Shown here one piece after another: positions 41,686-55,596 of a stretch of DNA of 64,000 nucleotides. The stretch's first letter is position 1. Each line of letters begins with the position of its first letter. The stretch is from positions 2,176,001 through 2,240,000 of the forward strand of contig NZ_CP062006.1 of NCBI RefSeq assembly GCF_017487345.1, given 5' to 3'. The DNA comes from Brevundimonas pondensis (GTDB lineage Bacteria > Pseudomonadota > Alphaproteobacteria > Caulobacterales > Caulobacteraceae). A program made the translations under genes and the position numbers. The notes below the pieces were generated by a model. That model did not search any database and had not been told where the DNA came from. It saw only the letters and a list, made by a program, of their open reading frames with translations.

Positions 41686-43761
41686 ATGCGTGCCTTGCGA
41701 CTTCAAACCTTCCTTCTGACCGCCGCCGGGGCCGCCGCCCTTTCGACTTCCGCCTTCGCCGCTGACGACGTGATCCAGACGGTGCAACAGGATGATCCGA
41801 CCGAGATCGCCGACGTGGTCGTCCGCGCCCTGCCTCTGGGCCGCGCTGGCGACGATGTGGGCTCGCACGTCGCCCTGCTGAGCGGCGACGAATTGGTCCA
41901 CCGTCGTCAGTCGACCCTGGGCGACACGCTCAGCGGCATTCCCGGCGTCAACTCCGACACCTTCGGCGGCGGCGCCAGCCGCCCGGTGGTGCGCGGTCAG
42001 GCCGCCCCGCGGGTCAAGGTGCTGAGCGAAGGCGCTGGCCTGATGGACGCCTCCGAAGTCTCGCCGGACCACGCCATCTCCGGCGAACCCCTTTTGCTGG
42101 AAGGCATCGAGATCCTGCGCGGCCCCTCGGCCCTGCTTTACGGCGGCGGCGCCATCGGCGGCGCGGTCAACCTGCTGGACAAGAAGATCCCGACCCGCGT
42201 CCCGGCCAACGGCGGCGAGGCCGTGGTCGAATACCGTCGCGGCTCGGTCGACAATGAAGAGGCCGGCGTGGTCGGCGCCACGGTCGGCGCCGGACACTTC
42301 GCCGTCCGCATCGAGGCGGCGGCGCGCAAGGCCGACGACTACAAGGTCCCTGACTGGGACGAACCGCGTCTGGACGGTTCCTACAACGAGACCTCGACCG
42401 CGACGCTCGGCGCCTCCTGGATCGGGTCGCGCGGCTATCTGGGCGCGGCCTATACGGAGCAGACCAGCCGCTATGGTCTGGCGGGCCACACCCATGAGTA
42501 CGAGGGCTGCCACCCGCACGGCGACCACCTGCATTGCGGCGGCCACGACGACCACGACCACGACGGCCACGATCACGAAGAGGGCGAGGAGCACGATCAC
42601 GACCACGGCGTGCCCGAGGTCCGGCTGAAGAGCCGCCGCTTCGATCTGCGCGGCGAACTGCGCGATCCCCTGCCCGGCATCGAGAACGTCCGCCTGCGCG
42701 CCGGCTACACCGACTACCAGCATCAGGAACTGGAGGAAGGCGTCGTCTCGACCACCTTCACCAACGAGGGCTACGACGGCCGCATCGAGGTCCAGCACCG
42801 CGAGATCGCCGGGTTCAAGGGCGTGGTCGGCTTGCAGCTGAGCAAGAGCGACTTCGCCGCCGTCGGCGAGGAGAGTTTCCTGGCTCCCAGCACGACGAAA
42901 AACACCGGCCTGTTCGTGATGGAGGAGTACGAACTGGGCGACTGGCATTTCGAGGGCGCCCTGCGTCAGGAATGGCAGGAGGCCTCGGCCATCGGTCTGG
43001 CCGATACCGAGCACAAGCCCTTCTCGATCTCGGGTTCGGCGGTCTGGCACTTCATGCCCGGCTGGACCGGCGCCGTCTCGCTGTCGCGCTCGCAACGCGC
43101 CCCCTCGGCCCAGGAGCTCTATGCCGACGGCGTTCACCTGGCGACCAACACCTATGAGATCGGCGACAGCAGCCTGGACGTCGAAACGGCCAACGCCCTG
43201 GAGCTGACCCTGCGCAAGACGGCGGGTTCGACCACCGCCTCGGTCAGCGCCTATCACTACATCTACGACGACTACATCTTCGCCCGGACGCTGGACCAGT
43301 TCGAGGACTTCCGCCTGATCCAGTACAGCCAGGCCGACGCGACCTTCACCGGCGTCGAAGGCGAGGTGCGCCAGCAGCTGACCCCCTGGCTGTCGGCCAC
43401 GGTGTTCGGCGACTATGTGCGCGGGGAGCTGAAGGGCGGCGGCGGCGCCCTGCCCCGTATCCCCGCCGCCCGCGTCGGCGTCCGCGCCGAGGCCTTCTCA
43501 GGGCCATGGTCCGGCGATGTCGAATACAGCCGCACCTTCAAGCAGAACGACATCGCCGCCTTCGAGCGCGAGACGCCGGGCTACAACATGGTCAACGCCA
43601 CCGTGGCCTATGACGTCGAGCTGGCCGGGGTGAAGTCGCAGGTCTTCCTGCGCGGAACCAACCTGCTGGACGAACTGGCGCTGAACCACGCCTCCTTCCT
43701 GGCAGAGACCGCGCCGCAGCGGGGCCGCAACCTGGTGGTGGGGGTCCGCGCCCGCTTCTGA
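41686..43761 (+). CDS. TonB-dependent receptor with His-rich loop, probably zinc (ZnuD-like)
   Basis: 691 residues. The signal peptide ends SAFAA and the TonB box region reads EIADVVVRA. The plug has GASRPVVRGQAAPRVKVL and ILRGPSALLYGGGAIGGAVN. Residues 268-308 form a loop with 14 histidines and many acids (HGDHLHCGGHDDHDHDGHDH and flanks), the feature of ZnuD-type zinc receptors. The Zur-like box 22 bases upstream agrees. The start is ATG 41686, but AACGGGG touches it; a TTG at 41695 has better spacing and also gives a good signal peptide. Confidence 0.93.
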   Translation: MRALRLQTFLLTAAGAAALSTSAFAADDVIQTVQQDDPTEIADVVVRALPLGRAGDDVGSHVALLSGDELVHRRQSTLGDTLSGIPGVNSDTFGGGASRPVVRGQAAPRVKVLSEGAGLMDASEVSPDHAISGEPLLLEGIEILRGPSALLYGGGAIGGAVNLLDKKIPTRVPANGGEAVVEYRRGSVDNEEAGVVGATVGAGHFAVRIEAAARKADDYKVPDWDEPRLDGSYNETSTATLGASWIGSRGYLGAAYTEQTSRYGLAGHTHEYEGCHPHGDHLHCGGHDDHDHDGHDHEEGEEHDHDHGVPEVRLKSRRFDLRGELRDPLPGIENVRLRAGYTDYQHQELEEGVVSTTFTNEGYDGRIEVQHREIAGFKGVVGLQLSKSDFAAVGEESFLAPSTTKNTGLFVMEEYELGDWHFEGALRQEWQEASAIGLADTEHKPFSISGSAVWHFMPGWTGAVSLSRSQRAPSAQELYADGVHLATNTYEIGDSSLDVETANALELTLRKTAGSTTASVSAYHYIYDDYIFARTLDQFEDFRLIQYSQADATFTGVEGEVRQQLTPWLSATVFGDYVRGELKGGGGALPRIPAARVGVRAEAFSGPWSGDVEYSRTFKQNDIAAFERETPGYNMVNATVAYDVELAGVKSQVFLRGTNLLDELALNHASFLAETAPQRGRNLVVGVRARF

Positions 43762-43786
43762 TTTCATTTCGCATCGGCGAAAAAAG

Positions 43787-43818
43787 CGAGGGACGGGTCC
43801 GACGGATTCCGTCCCTCG
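43787..43818 (+). terminator. possible terminator after zinc receptor
   Basis: Ten-base-pair perfect stem CGAGGGACGG/CCGTCCCTCG with a 12-base loop, 25 bases after the receptor stop, followed by TGCCGTTT. The U-tract is weak on this strand; five A precede it, so it could also stop minus-strand transcription. Confidence 0.5.
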
Positions 43819-43963
43819 TGCCGTTTAGGGTCTGTCGGCTTCGTCCAGATCCGGCCCGTCATTACAAAGGTTTAATCCTGACGGGCGAAAGCGTCACCAT
43901 TCGGCGCACATCGGTATCCAGACAGGCGGACCGGTTCTTTCGTGGTCGCTACCAGGACTCTTC

Positions 43964-46471
43964 ATGTCACCCGCCGCCCTGCTGCTTGCCCTCGCCTCTC
44001 TCGATCCGGCCGCCGCGACAACGCCGGCAACCGCGCAAGCGACACAGAGCCAGACCCCCGTCGTTCCGGCCATTGAGGACCAGGAAGCCTATGACCTGGG
44101 CGAGATCCAGGCCGTATCGACCAAGAGGCGCGGCGCGGCCCTTGGCGATTATGAACCCGAACTGGTGCTGGATGAAGAGCAGCTCAAGGCCTATGGCGCC
44201 AGCAGCATCCAGGAGCTGATGACCCTGCTTGAGCCGGTGACGCGCAGCTCGCGCGGCGGCTCGCCGGTCTTCCTGGTCAATGGCCGGCGCATCTCGGGCT
44301 TCCAGGAAATCCGCGGCATCCCGCCCGAGGCCATCGAGCGCACCGAAATCCTGCCGGAAGAAACCGCCCTCTCCTACGGCTACAGCGCCGACCAGCGGGT
44401 GGTGAACTTCGTCCTCAAGGCCGATTTCCGCTCCCTGACCCTTCAGGCCAGCGCCCGCCGCCCGGACGAGGGCGGCCGCACGGTCAGCGATCTGGAAAGC
44501 AACATCCTGCGCATCGCCGGTAAACAGCGCGCGACACTGGATCTCGAATACGAGAACGACAGCCCGCTGTACGAAACCGAGCGTGACATTCAGCGGGAAA
44601 ACGGCGACCCCACCGCCTACCGCACCCTTCTGCCCAAACAGGAACAGGCTTCGGTCGCCGGTTCGGTGGTGCGCGACCTGAACGACACCACCGCCCTGAC
44701 GCTGAGCGCCAGCCTGGAGGACACCTCGCGACTGTCCTATCAAGGCCTGCCAGGTGTGCAGTTGGTCGTGCCGCCGTCCACCGTCACGGAGCAACTCTAT
44801 CTGAACGCGCCCGACGCCCTGTCGCGCACCACCGATACCCTGGCGGGCAAGGTCGGAGCCCTGGTGGACGGCTACCTGGGCGACTGGCGCTGGACGCTGA
44901 CTGGAACCTACGACCGCACAGAAACCAAGACCCGCACCGGTCGCGGCCTGGATCAGGACGCCCTGCAAACCGGGGTGTCGGCGGGAACGATCGACCCGTT
45001 CGGCGATGCAGACCTGTTGCCGCGCCTTCCCTTCGACACCGCCCGGTCCGTGTCCAGCAGCGGCAACCTCGAAGGCGTCATCAACGGCGCCGCCTGGGAG
45101 GGCCCGGCCGGGGCCCTGACCTCGACCTTCAAGGTCGGCTTCGACACCCAGACGCTGGACTCCGAGAGCGTGCGCTCCGGAGTCTTCTCGGAGCGCTCCT
45201 TGTCGCGCGACCGGACCAGCGCCTCGGGCAACTTCAACCTGCCCATCGCCAGCCGCGACCGCGAGGTCCTGGGCGTTCTGGGCGACCTGTCGGCCAACCT
45301 GAACCTGGCCTATCAGGACCTGTCCGATTTCGGCGGCCTGAGCGCCTATACACTGGGCTTGAACTGGTCGCCCTGGAGCCCGGTCAGCTTCACCGCCAGT
45401 TGGTCGGACGAGCAGAATGCTCCATCGATGTCGCAACTGAACGACCCGACCATCTCGACCCCAAACGTGCCGGTCTATGACTTCGCCACCGGCCAGTCGG
45501 TCAACATCACCCGCATCGAGGGCGGCAACGCGGGTCTGTCCGAGGAAACCAAGCGCATCTTGAAGCTGGGCTTCAACTTCACGCCGCTGAAGGACAAGGA
45601 CCTACGCCTGACGGCCAACTACAGCCGCACCGAGGTCGAGGGATCCATCGCCGCCTTCCCGACCATCACCCCGGAACTGGAAGCCGCCCTGCCCGAGCGC
45701 TTCACGCGCGTAAATGGCGTTCTGCAGTCCATCGACGCCCGCCCGCTGAACTTCCAGAAGGCCGAGCAGCAGGAAATCCGCTGGGGCCTGAACTTCTCGA
45801 CCCCGTTTGGCAAGCCCGATCCGGCGGCGGCGGCGCGGATGGGTCAGCGCGGCCCGGGCGGCGGTGGTCCGGGTGGCGGCGGGCCCGTCACCATGCGCGT
45901 CGAAGGCGGCCCTCCGCCCGGCGGCGGCATGCGGATGCAGATGGGCGGCGGAGGACGCGGCGGACGCGGCCCGGCGATGCAGCCCGGCCAGGGCCGCTTC
46001 AATGTCTCGCTGTACCACACCTATCGCATCCAGGACGAGATCACGATCCGCGACGGCCTGCCGGTGCTCGACCTGCTGGACGGCGCGGCCACGGGCGCAC
46101 GCGGCGGTCAGTCGCGCAATGAAGTCCAGTTCCAGATGGGCCTGTTCAAGAGCGGCATGGGCGGCTTCCTGAACGCCAACTGGAAGGAGTCCACGCGGAT
46201 CAACGGCGGCGACGACGCCAGCGACCTGACCTTCTCGGATCTGACGACGGTGAACCTGAACCTGTTCGCCGACCTGTCGTCGCGTCAGACCTTGGTGGCG
46301 AAGTATCCGTGGCTGAAGGGGGCGCGGGTCAGCGTCGGCATCGACAACATCTTCGACCAGAAGCTGGACGTGCGGAACGGCCTGGGTGAGACGCCGCTAG
46401 CCTACCAGCCCGACTATCTGGACCCGCTGGGCCGGACCTTCCGGGTCAGTTTCCGCAAGATCCTGTTCTGA
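43964..46471 (+). CDS. TonB receptor-like outer membrane protein with Gly/Met-rich loop
   Basis: 835 residues; AGGA lies six bases before the ATG. There is a short signal-like N-terminus, then GEIQAVSTKRRG in place of a clear TonB box. The plug is shortened and atypical: SIQELMTLLEPVTRSS, then PVFLVNGRRISGFQEIRGIPPEAIERTEILPEETALSYGY. The barrel follows and ends FRKILF, a proper terminal aromatic. Residues 626-678 are a Gly/Pro/Met-rich loop (GGGGPGGGGPVTMRV, GGGMRMQMGGGGRGGRG) with six methionines. It may bind soft metals or be a flexible surface loop. Substrate unknown. A strong terminator follows. Confidence 0.85.
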   Translation: MSPAALLLALASLDPAAATTPATAQATQSQTPVVPAIEDQEAYDLGEIQAVSTKRRGAALGDYEPELVLDEEQLKAYGASSIQELMTLLEPVTRSSRGGSPVFLVNGRRISGFQEIRGIPPEAIERTEILPEETALSYGYSADQRVVNFVLKADFRSLTLQASARRPDEGGRTVSDLESNILRIAGKQRATLDLEYENDSPLYETERDIQRENGDPTAYRTLLPKQEQASVAGSVVRDLNDTTALTLSASLEDTSRLSYQGLPGVQLVVPPSTVTEQLYLNAPDALSRTTDTLAGKVGALVDGYLGDWRWTLTGTYDRTETKTRTGRGLDQDALQTGVSAGTIDPFGDADLLPRLPFDTARSVSSSGNLEGVINGAAWEGPAGALTSTFKVGFDTQTLDSESVRSGVFSERSLSRDRTSASGNFNLPIASRDREVLGVLGDLSANLNLAYQDLSDFGGLSAYTLGLNWSPWSPVSFTASWSDEQNAPSMSQLNDPTISTPNVPVYDFATGQSVNITRIEGGNAGLSEETKRILKLGFNFTPLKDKDLRLTANYSRTEVEGSIAAFPTITPELEAALPERFTRVNGVLQSIDARPLNFQKAEQQEIRWGLNFSTPFGKPDPAAAARMGQRGPGGGGPGGGGPVTMRVEGGPPPGGGMRMQMGGGGRGGRGPAMQPGQGRFNVSLYHTYRIQDEITIRDGLPVLDLLDGAATGARGGQSRNEVQFQMGLFKSGMGGFLNANWKESTRINGGDDASDLTFSDLTTVNLNLFADLSSRQTLVAKYPWLKGARVSVGIDNIFDQKLDVRNGLGETPLAYQPDYLDPLGRTFRVSFRKILF

Positions 46472-46476
46472 TAAGA

Positions 46477-46507
46477 AAAAGGCCCGGTCATCGCGACCGG
46501 GCCTTTT
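46477..46507. terminator. strong bidirectional terminator
   Basis: AAAAGGCCCGGTC/GACCGGGCCTTTT, a 13-base-pair perfect stem with a five-base loop, carries T4 at both ends. It sits between the convergent receptor-like gene and mce. Confidence 0.88.
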
Positions 46508-46510
46508 GAC

Positions 46511-46933
46511 TTAGTGCGCCTCTTTGGGCGTTTCCATCAGTTCAATCAGGACGCCCCCCATCTCCTTGGGATGCAGGAAGACGACCGGGGTGCCGTGGGC
46601 GCCGATGCGGGGCTCGCCGGTGCCCAGAATGGTCATGCCCTTGGCGCGCATCTGGGCGATGGCGTCGTGGATGTCGACCACCTCAAAGCAGACGTGGTGC
46701 TGACCGCCCTTGGGGTTCTTGGCCAGGAAGCCGGTGATGGGGCTGGTCTCGTCATAGGGCTCGATCAGTTCGATCTGGGCCGTGGGCGTGTCGATGAAGC
46801 AGACCTTCACGCCCTGGGCCGGCAGGTCGAACGGCTCGCCGATCTTGGTCGCGCCCAGGATGTCGCGATACAGCCTGATCGAGTCCGCGATCGAGGGCGT
46901 GGCGACGCCGACGTGGTTCAGATTGCCGATCAT
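46511..46933 (-). CDS. mce: methylmalonyl-CoA epimerase
   Basis: 140 residues, a VOC-fold (glyoxalase-like) protein. It converts (2S)- to (2R)-methylmalonyl-CoA between the carboxylase and the mutase. Metal and catalytic positions are seen in NLNHVGVATP (His), QIELIEPYDE (Glu), GQHHVCFEV (His) and GVLIELME (Glu). Its ATG shares a base with the mutB stop (TGATG). It is the last gene of the propionyl-CoA cluster. Confidence 0.95.
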   Translation of the reverse strand: MIGNLNHVGVATPSIADSIRLYRDILGATKIGEPFDLPAQGVKVCFIDTPTAQIELIEPYDETSPITGFLAKNPKGGQHHVCFEVVDIHDAIAQMRAKGMTILGTGEPRIGAHGTPVVFLHPKEMGGVLIELMETPKEAH

Positions 46934-49092
46934 CACTTGGTCTCCGCCGGCGCCGGTTGGGCATAGCCCAGACGCAGGTTCAGCTTTTCAATCAGGTCCG
47001 CCGCCGTGTCGGCGATGACCGAGCCAGGCGGATAGACAGCCGCCGCGCCCATATCGAGCAGGGGCTGCACGTCCGACGGCGGAATGACGCCCCCGACCAC
47101 GATCATGATGTCCTCGCGGCCCAGCTTGGCCAGTTCGGCGCGCAGTTCCGGTACGAGCGTCAGGTGTCCGGCCGCCAGCGACGAGGCGCCGACTGCGTGG
47201 ACGTTCTTCTCGACCGCATCCTTGGCGGCCTCGGCGGGCGTCTGGAACAGCGAACCGGCGGTGACGTCGAAGCCGATGTCGCTGTAGCCGGTGGCGACGA
47301 CCTTCTGGCCCCGGTCGTGACCATCCTGGCCCAGTTTGGCGATCAGGATGCGCGGCGGGCCGCCGTCGTTCTCGACAAAGGTCGCGACCATGTCCCGGGC
47401 GCGGGCGACCTTGGGATCGTTCCCGGCTTCCTTGCCATAGACGCCCGAGACGGTCTTCACGGTGGCGATGTGGCGACCGAAAGCCGCCTCCAGCGCGTCG
47501 GAAATCTCGCCCACCGTGGCCTTGGCGCGGGCGGCCTGCACCGCCAGTTCCAGCAGGTTGGCGTTTCCGCGCGCGCCAGCCGTCAGGGCTTCCAGCGCGG
47601 CGTCGGTCGCGGCCTGGTCGCGCTCGGCGCGCAGCTTCTTCAGCTTGTCGATCTGGGCGGTCAGAACGGCGGCGTTATCGACCTTCAGCATCGGAATGTC
47701 GTCGGGCGTGTCGTTCAGATAGCGGTTCACGCCGACCACGGTCTGCTTGCCGGTGTCGATGCGGGCCTGGGTCTTGGCCGCCGCCTCTTCGATGCGCAGC
47801 TTGGGAATGCCGGCCTCGATGGCCTTGGCCATGCCGCCCGCCGCCTCGACCTCCGCCATCAGGGCGCGGGCCCGGTTGGCCAGATCATGGGTCAGGCGCT
47901 CGACGTAGAAGCTGCCGCCCCAGGGGTCGATGGTGCGGGTCAGGCCCGTCTCCATCTGCAGCAGGATCTGGGTGTTCCGCGCGATCCGGGCCGAGAAGTC
48001 GGTCGGCAGGGCAAGCGCTTCGTCCAGGGCGTTGGTGTGCAGGCTCTGGGTCTGACCGCCCGCCGCCGCCATGGCCTCGACCATGGTGCGCGAGACGTTG
48101 TTGAACACGTCCTGCGCGGCGAGGCTCCAGCCCGAGGTCTGGCAGTGGGTGCGCAGCGACAGGGACCGCTGGTCCTTGGGCGAGAACTTCTCGGCGACCT
48201 TCTCGGCCCACAGCAGGCGGCCGGCCCGCATCTTGGCCACCTCCATGAAGTAGTTCATGCCGATGGCCCAGAAGAAGCTGAGGCGCGGCGCGAAGCGGTC
48301 CACGTCCATGCCCGCGTCGACGCCGGCCTTGATGTATTCCAGACCGTCCGACAGCGTGTAGGCCAGCTCGATCTCGGCCGAGGCCCCGGCCTCCTGCATA
48401 TGATAGCCGGAGATGGAGATGGAGTTGAACTTCGGCGTCTCCTGCGCGGTCCAGGCAAAGATGTCCGAGATGATCCGCATCGAGGGCGCGGGCGGATAGA
48501 TGTAGGTGTTGCGGACCATGAACTCCTTCAGAATGTCGTTCTGAATGGTTCCGGTCAGGGCCGCGTGCGGCACGCCCTGCTCTTCCGCCGCCACGACATA
48601 GAGGGCCAGGATCGGCAGGACGGCGCCGTTCATGGTCATGGACACCGACATCTGATCCAGCGGGATGCCGTCGAACAGGGTCCGCATATCCAGAATGCTG
48701 TCGATGGCCACGCCGGCCATGCCGACGTCGCCCTTCACCCGCGGGTGGTCGCTGTCATAGCCGCGGTGGGTGGCCAGGTCGAAGGCGATCGACAGGCCCT
48801 TCTGACCCGCCGCCAGGTTGCGACGATAGAAGGCGTTGGACTCCTCGGCGGTCGAGAAGCCCGCATACTGGCGGATCGTCCACGGATTGCCCGCGTACAT
48901 GGTCGGATAGGGTCCGCGCATATAGGGGGCGAAGCCCGGCAGGCCGTGGATGGCGTCGAGGCCTTCCAGAGCCTCAGGGCCATAGGCGGTTTCGACCGTC
49001 AGGCCCTCGGGCGTCAGCCACGGGTCGCGCGCGGGGCCTTCACCGGTCGTGGTCAGGTCGAGGTCGACCTTGGAGAAGTCGGGGAAGCTCAT
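46933..49092 (-). CDS. mutB: methylmalonyl-CoA mutase, large (alpha) subunit
   Basis: 719 residues. A catalytic TIM barrel ([33 protein letters not shown]) is followed by a C-terminal cobalamin domain with the base-off motif [13 protein letters not shown] near residue 590, whose histidine binds cobalt. It turns (2R)-methylmalonyl-CoA into succinyl-CoA. It overlaps mutA by ATGA and mce by TGATG, so all three are coupled. The G-protein chaperone (MeaB/ArgK) is not in this window. Confidence 0.97.
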   Translation of the reverse strand: MSFPDFSKVDLDLTTTGEGPARDPWLTPEGLTVETAYGPEALEGLDAIHGLPGFAPYMRGPYPTMYAGNPWTIRQYAGFSTAEESNAFYRRNLAAGQKGLSIAFDLATHRGYDSDHPRVKGDVGMAGVAIDSILDMRTLFDGIPLDQMSVSMTMNGAVLPILALYVVAAEEQGVPHAALTGTIQNDILKEFMVRNTYIYPPAPSMRIISDIFAWTAQETPKFNSISISGYHMQEAGASAEIELAYTLSDGLEYIKAGVDAGMDVDRFAPRLSFFWAIGMNYFMEVAKMRAGRLLWAEKVAEKFSPKDQRSLSLRTHCQTSGWSLAAQDVFNNVSRTMVEAMAAAGGQTQSLHTNALDEALALPTDFSARIARNTQILLQMETGLTRTIDPWGGSFYVERLTHDLANRARALMAEVEAAGGMAKAIEAGIPKLRIEEAAAKTQARIDTGKQTVVGVNRYLNDTPDDIPMLKVDNAAVLTAQIDKLKKLRAERDQAATDAALEALTAGARGNANLLELAVQAARAKATVGEISDALEAAFGRHIATVKTVSGVYGKEAGNDPKVARARDMVATFVENDGGPPRILIAKLGQDGHDRGQKVVATGYSDIGFDVTAGSLFQTPAEAAKDAVEKNVHAVGASSLAAGHLTLVPELRAELAKLGREDIMIVVGGVIPPSDVQPLLDMGAAAVYPPGSVIADTAADLIEKLNLRLGYAQPAPAETK

Positions 49093-50471
49093 TGGGCGGC
49101 CTCCTCGGACGCGACTTCAAAGGGCGCGGCGAAGCGCACCGGGGTCAGGGCGCCGTGGCGCACCGGCGCATCGACGGGATCGGCGGCCTCGACCGGGGCC
49201 GGGCGCGGATCGGGATCGACGTATTTGGTGACGCCGACCATGTGGCGGGCGCCGTCCTTCAGCGCGGCTTCCAACTGGCCGCGCGCGCGTTCGACGCGCG
49301 GCTGGATCAGGTGATGCTTCAGGGCCTCCACCACGCCGCCTTCGGCTTCGATGGACTGGAACTCGGTCCAGCCGGCCTCGGCCAGATCGCGGGTGCGGCT
49401 GTCCAGGAACCAGGAGCCGGCGGCGGGGTCGTCGACCCGACCCAGATTGGCCTCTTCCATCAGCACCAGCTGGGTGTTGCGGGCCTGACGGCGGGCGAAG
49501 GCGTCGGGACGACCCTCGGCACGGGTGAAGCCGTCCAGCACCACCACGTCGGCGCCGCCGACAGCCCCGGCGAAACCGGCGGCGGTCAGGCGCAGCAGGT
49601 TCGGCCAGGGATCGCGCGCCGACAGCATCCGCCGCGACGAACGGGCCTCAATGACGGCGGGGGTCTCATGCCCGAAGGCCTTGCTGACGCTGGCCCAGAT
49701 CAGGCGCATGGCCCGGACCTTGGCCAGGGCGTCGAAATATTCGGCGTCAACGGAGACGCCCAGAACCACGCCCTTCAGCGCCTGTTCGGTACTCAGTCCC
49801 GCCAGAACGGCGGCCTTGACGTAGGCGACGGCGCTGGCGGCGGCGAAGGCCAGTTCCTGCCCCGCCGAGCCGCCGGCTTCGTGCACCACGCGGCCCGAGG
49901 CGAGGAAGAGTTTGGCCTCAGGATAGGCGACGGCCAGACGCGAAGCGGCCTCGGCGGCTTCGGTCACGGCGGCGTCAATCTCACCCTCACCGGCCTCGGC
50001 AAAGGCCGAGATGGGGTCGAGGTGGAATTGCAGTTGCGCCCGGGGCGAACCCTTGGCCACGGCCGACAGGGCCTCGGCGGCCTTCACGCCGTCAAAGCCC
50101 GCGTCCAGCGCCACCGGCGCCAGTTCCAGAGCCACGCCGTCGAGGGCGGCGGCCAGCGCCGCCTCGTCAGTCGTGAACGCGCCCTTCAGCACCACCGAGG
50201 CGGCGCCGTTTTCAAGGTCGGTCAGGACGGCGGCGTTGATCGCCGCCGCCTCGTCGCCCTCGACCAGGGTGCGCAGGTCCCACGCCCGCCCCTCGGCGTC
50301 CGTGGTGCGCGGCGCGCGAAGCGCCTGCACCCCGGTTGCGTCGGCATAGAGCGGCCGGATGATCAGGCCGTCGGCGTCGAGGTGCAGCAGGCTTTCGATC
50401 GCCCGCCCCTTCAGCGCCTTCTCGGCCTGTTCCCGCCATTCCAGCGGGCTCGGCGTGGGAAAGGTCGTCAT
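49089..50471 (-). CDS. mutA: methylmalonyl-CoA mutase, small (beta) subunit
   Basis: 460 residues. It is homologous to the barrel of the large subunit ([49 protein letters not shown]) but lacks the catalytic residues and has no cobalamin domain. Family small subunits are usually 610-640 residues; this one is truncated at the C-terminus, as in several alphaproteobacteria. Its stop overlaps the mutB start, and its ATG follows the pccA TAA with no gap. A structural partner in the heterodimer is the likely role. Confidence 0.93.
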   Translation of the reverse strand: MTTFPTPSPLEWREQAEKALKGRAIESLLHLDADGLIIRPLYADATGVQALRAPRTTDAEGRAWDLRTLVEGDEAAAINAAVLTDLENGAASVVLKGAFTTDEAALAAALDGVALELAPVALDAGFDGVKAAEALSAVAKGSPRAQLQFHLDPISAFAEAGEGEIDAAVTEAAEAASRLAVAYPEAKLFLASGRVVHEAGGSAGQELAFAAASAVAYVKAAVLAGLSTEQALKGVVLGVSVDAEYFDALAKVRAMRLIWASVSKAFGHETPAVIEARSSRRMLSARDPWPNLLRLTAAGFAGAVGGADVVVLDGFTRAEGRPDAFARRQARNTQLVLMEEANLGRVDDPAAGSWFLDSRTRDLAEAGWTEFQSIEAEGGVVEALKHHLIQPRVERARGQLEAALKDGARHMVGVTKYVDPDPRPAPVEAADPVDAPVRHGALTPVRFAAPFEVASEEAAQ

Positions 50472-52448
<1,977 letters not shown>

Positions 52449-52457
52449 TTCTGGGCC

Positions 52458-53993
<1,536 letters not shown>

Positions 53994-54040
53994 GGTGTGG
54001 GCGACTCCCTGCAATCTTTGACGATCACCAAGACGCTCCG

Positions 54041-54126
54041 TTGCAAAAAGGCAATCGCAACTTTGCAAAAGGGGCGTAAGTGCGTAAGCCTGCCAAGGTC
54101 GACGGGCTGTTTTGCAAAGTTGCGAT
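54041..54126. promoter_or_regulatory. PccR-type operator region with 17-base inverted repeat
   Basis: ATCGCAACTTTGCAAAA (54054-54070) and TTTTGCAAAGTTGCGAT (54110-54126) are exact inverse copies 39 bases apart; a third related half, GTTGCAAAAAGG, starts near 54040. The TTTGCAAA core is the motif reported for PccR-type regulators, as I recall it. The right arm overlaps the first bases of the pccR ATG (54125), so binding there would block its own expression. Confidence 0.72.
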
Positions 54127-55534
54127 GGCGGAAAAACTCTATCTCGGGGCCAAGGTGCGCAAGCTGCGCGAGGCGCGCGGCTGGACGCTGGAAGCCTGCG
54201 CCGGACGGCTGGCCCTGTCGCCCAGCTACCTGTCGCAGATCGAAACCAATCAACGCCCGGCGACGGCGCGGGTTCTGATCGCCCTGACACGGGCCTTCGA
54301 CGTGGACGCCAGCCTGTTCGATCTGGACGGCGACGCCCGCCTGATCGCCGACCTGCGCGAGGCCGTCACCGACGTGGCCGGTCACGCCGAGGCGCCCTCG
54401 CCCGTCGAGCTGAAGCAGGCGGTGACGACCACGCCGCGGCTGGCGCGTCAGTTCCTGGCCCTGCATCAGGACTATCGCCGCCTCGACGAACGGCTGAAGA
54501 CGCTGAACGAGACGCTTGGCCGGGACGAACGGGCGCAAGCAGCCCCCGCCCTGCCCTATGAGGCGGTGCGCGACTTCTTCCACTATCGCGACAACTACAT
54601 CGACGTGCTGGATCAGGCGGCCGAAGTGCTGGCCGAACAGCTAGGCCTCGGCGCGGGCGGCCACCCCGAACGCGATCTGGAGGCGGCGCTGAACGACCTG
54701 TGCGGAGTGCGCCTGGCCACCGGCGAAGGACGCGGGGCCATGCGGCGTTTCGATCCGGCGGCGCGCATCCTCTATGTCGACGCCAGCCTGCCCGGCGCCA
54801 CGCGGTCCTTCCTGATGGCGCACCAGCTGGTGCTGCTGCGTTTCCACGACCTGATCGAGCACGAACTGGACCGGGCCGCCTTCAACGTTCCCGCCGCGCG
54901 TGATGTCTGCCGGGTCGGTCTGGCCAACTATGCGGCGGGGGCCCTGCTGCTGCCCTATCGCCGCTTCCTGGAGGCCGCGCGTGAACTGCGGCACGACGTG
55001 GACCGACTGCGCAATCGTTTCCACGTCAGCTTCGAGCAGGTCTGCCACCGGCTGAGCACGCTTCAGCGTCCCGGCTGGCGCGGCGTGCCCTTCTACTTCG
55101 CGCGGGTGGACATGGCCGGGAACATCACCAAGCGGCACAGCGCGACGCGCTTCCAGTTCGCCCGCTTCGGCGGCGCCTGCCCCCTGTGGAACGTGCACGA
55201 GGCCTTCGGCGCGCCCGACCGCATCCTGGTCAATCTGTCGGAGATGCCGGACGGCTCGCGCTACATCTGCATCGCCAAGAGCGTGTCCAAGCCGGGCGGG
55301 TCCTATCTGGAGCCCGACCGCCGCTATGCGCTCGGCCTGGGCTGTGAGATCGAGCATGCTGATCAGCTGGTCTACGCCGCTGGTCTCGACCTGAACGGCC
55401 CGCCGACGCGCATGGGCGTCAGCTGCCGCATCTGCGAGCGCACCGACTGCGCCCAGCGGGCCTTCCCGCCCATCGACCGGACCCTGCGCGTGCCGGACAA
55501 CGAGCGCGGCGTTATCCCCTACACCCTCAGCTAG
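54125..55534 (+). CDS. pccR: short-chain fatty acyl-CoA regulator (ScfR family)
   Basis: 469 residues from ATG 54125; an upstream GTG at 54080 lies within the operator region and is less likely. An XRE-type helix-turn-helix is at about 8-60 ([33 protein letters not shown]). A long ligand domain follows, ending in the conserved cysteine cluster CRICERTDC. This is the family of PccR/RamB-like regulators that sense acyl-CoA. It is divergent from pccB, and the operator arm covers its start, so autoregulation is expected. Confidence 0.9.
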   Translation: MAEKLYLGAKVRKLREARGWTLEACAGRLALSPSYLSQIETNQRPATARVLIALTRAFDVDASLFDLDGDARLIADLREAVTDVAGHAEAPSPVELKQAVTTTPRLARQFLALHQDYRRLDERLKTLNETLGRDERAQAAPALPYEAVRDFFHYRDNYIDVLDQAAEVLAEQLGLGAGGHPERDLEAALNDLCGVRLATGEGRGAMRRFDPAARILYVDASLPGATRSFLMAHQLVLLRFHDLIEHELDRAAFNVPAARDVCRVGLANYAAGALLLPYRRFLEAARELRHDVDRLRNRFHVSFEQVCHRLSTLQRPGWRGVPFYFARVDMAGNITKRHSATRFQFARFGGACPLWNVHEAFGAPDRILVNLSEMPDGSRYICIAKSVSKPGGSYLEPDRRYALGLGCEIEHADQLVYAAGLDLNGPPTRMGVSCRICERTDCAQRAFPPIDRTLRVPDNERGVIPYTLS

Positions 55535-55544
55535 AGGCCAAAGA

Positions 55545-55580
55545 AAGCCCCGCCGGGCGAACCGGCGGGGCTTCAGTTTT
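55545..55580. terminator. bidirectional terminator
   Basis: Stem AAGCCCCGCCGG/CCGGCGGGGCTT with a five-base loop is followed by CAGTTTTT. It lies between pccR and the convergent TonB receptor gene. Confidence 0.8.
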
Positions 55581-55596
55581 TCCGGGGCTGGAAACC

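Noticed and set aside
41557..43257. Upstream extension of the MliC gene frame on the minus strand
   Set aside because: It runs antisense through the zinc receptor. The signal peptide with lipobox begins at 41556.
46957..49314. 785-codon plus-strand open frame
   Set aside because: Antisense shadow of mutB, which has full domain support.
54080..54124. GTG start at 54080 for pccR
   Set aside because: It would place the operator inside the coding region; the XRE domain start fits ATG 54125 better.
53994..54290. Upstream extension of pccB
   Set aside because: It crosses the divergent regulator start; the family N-terminus begins at 53993.
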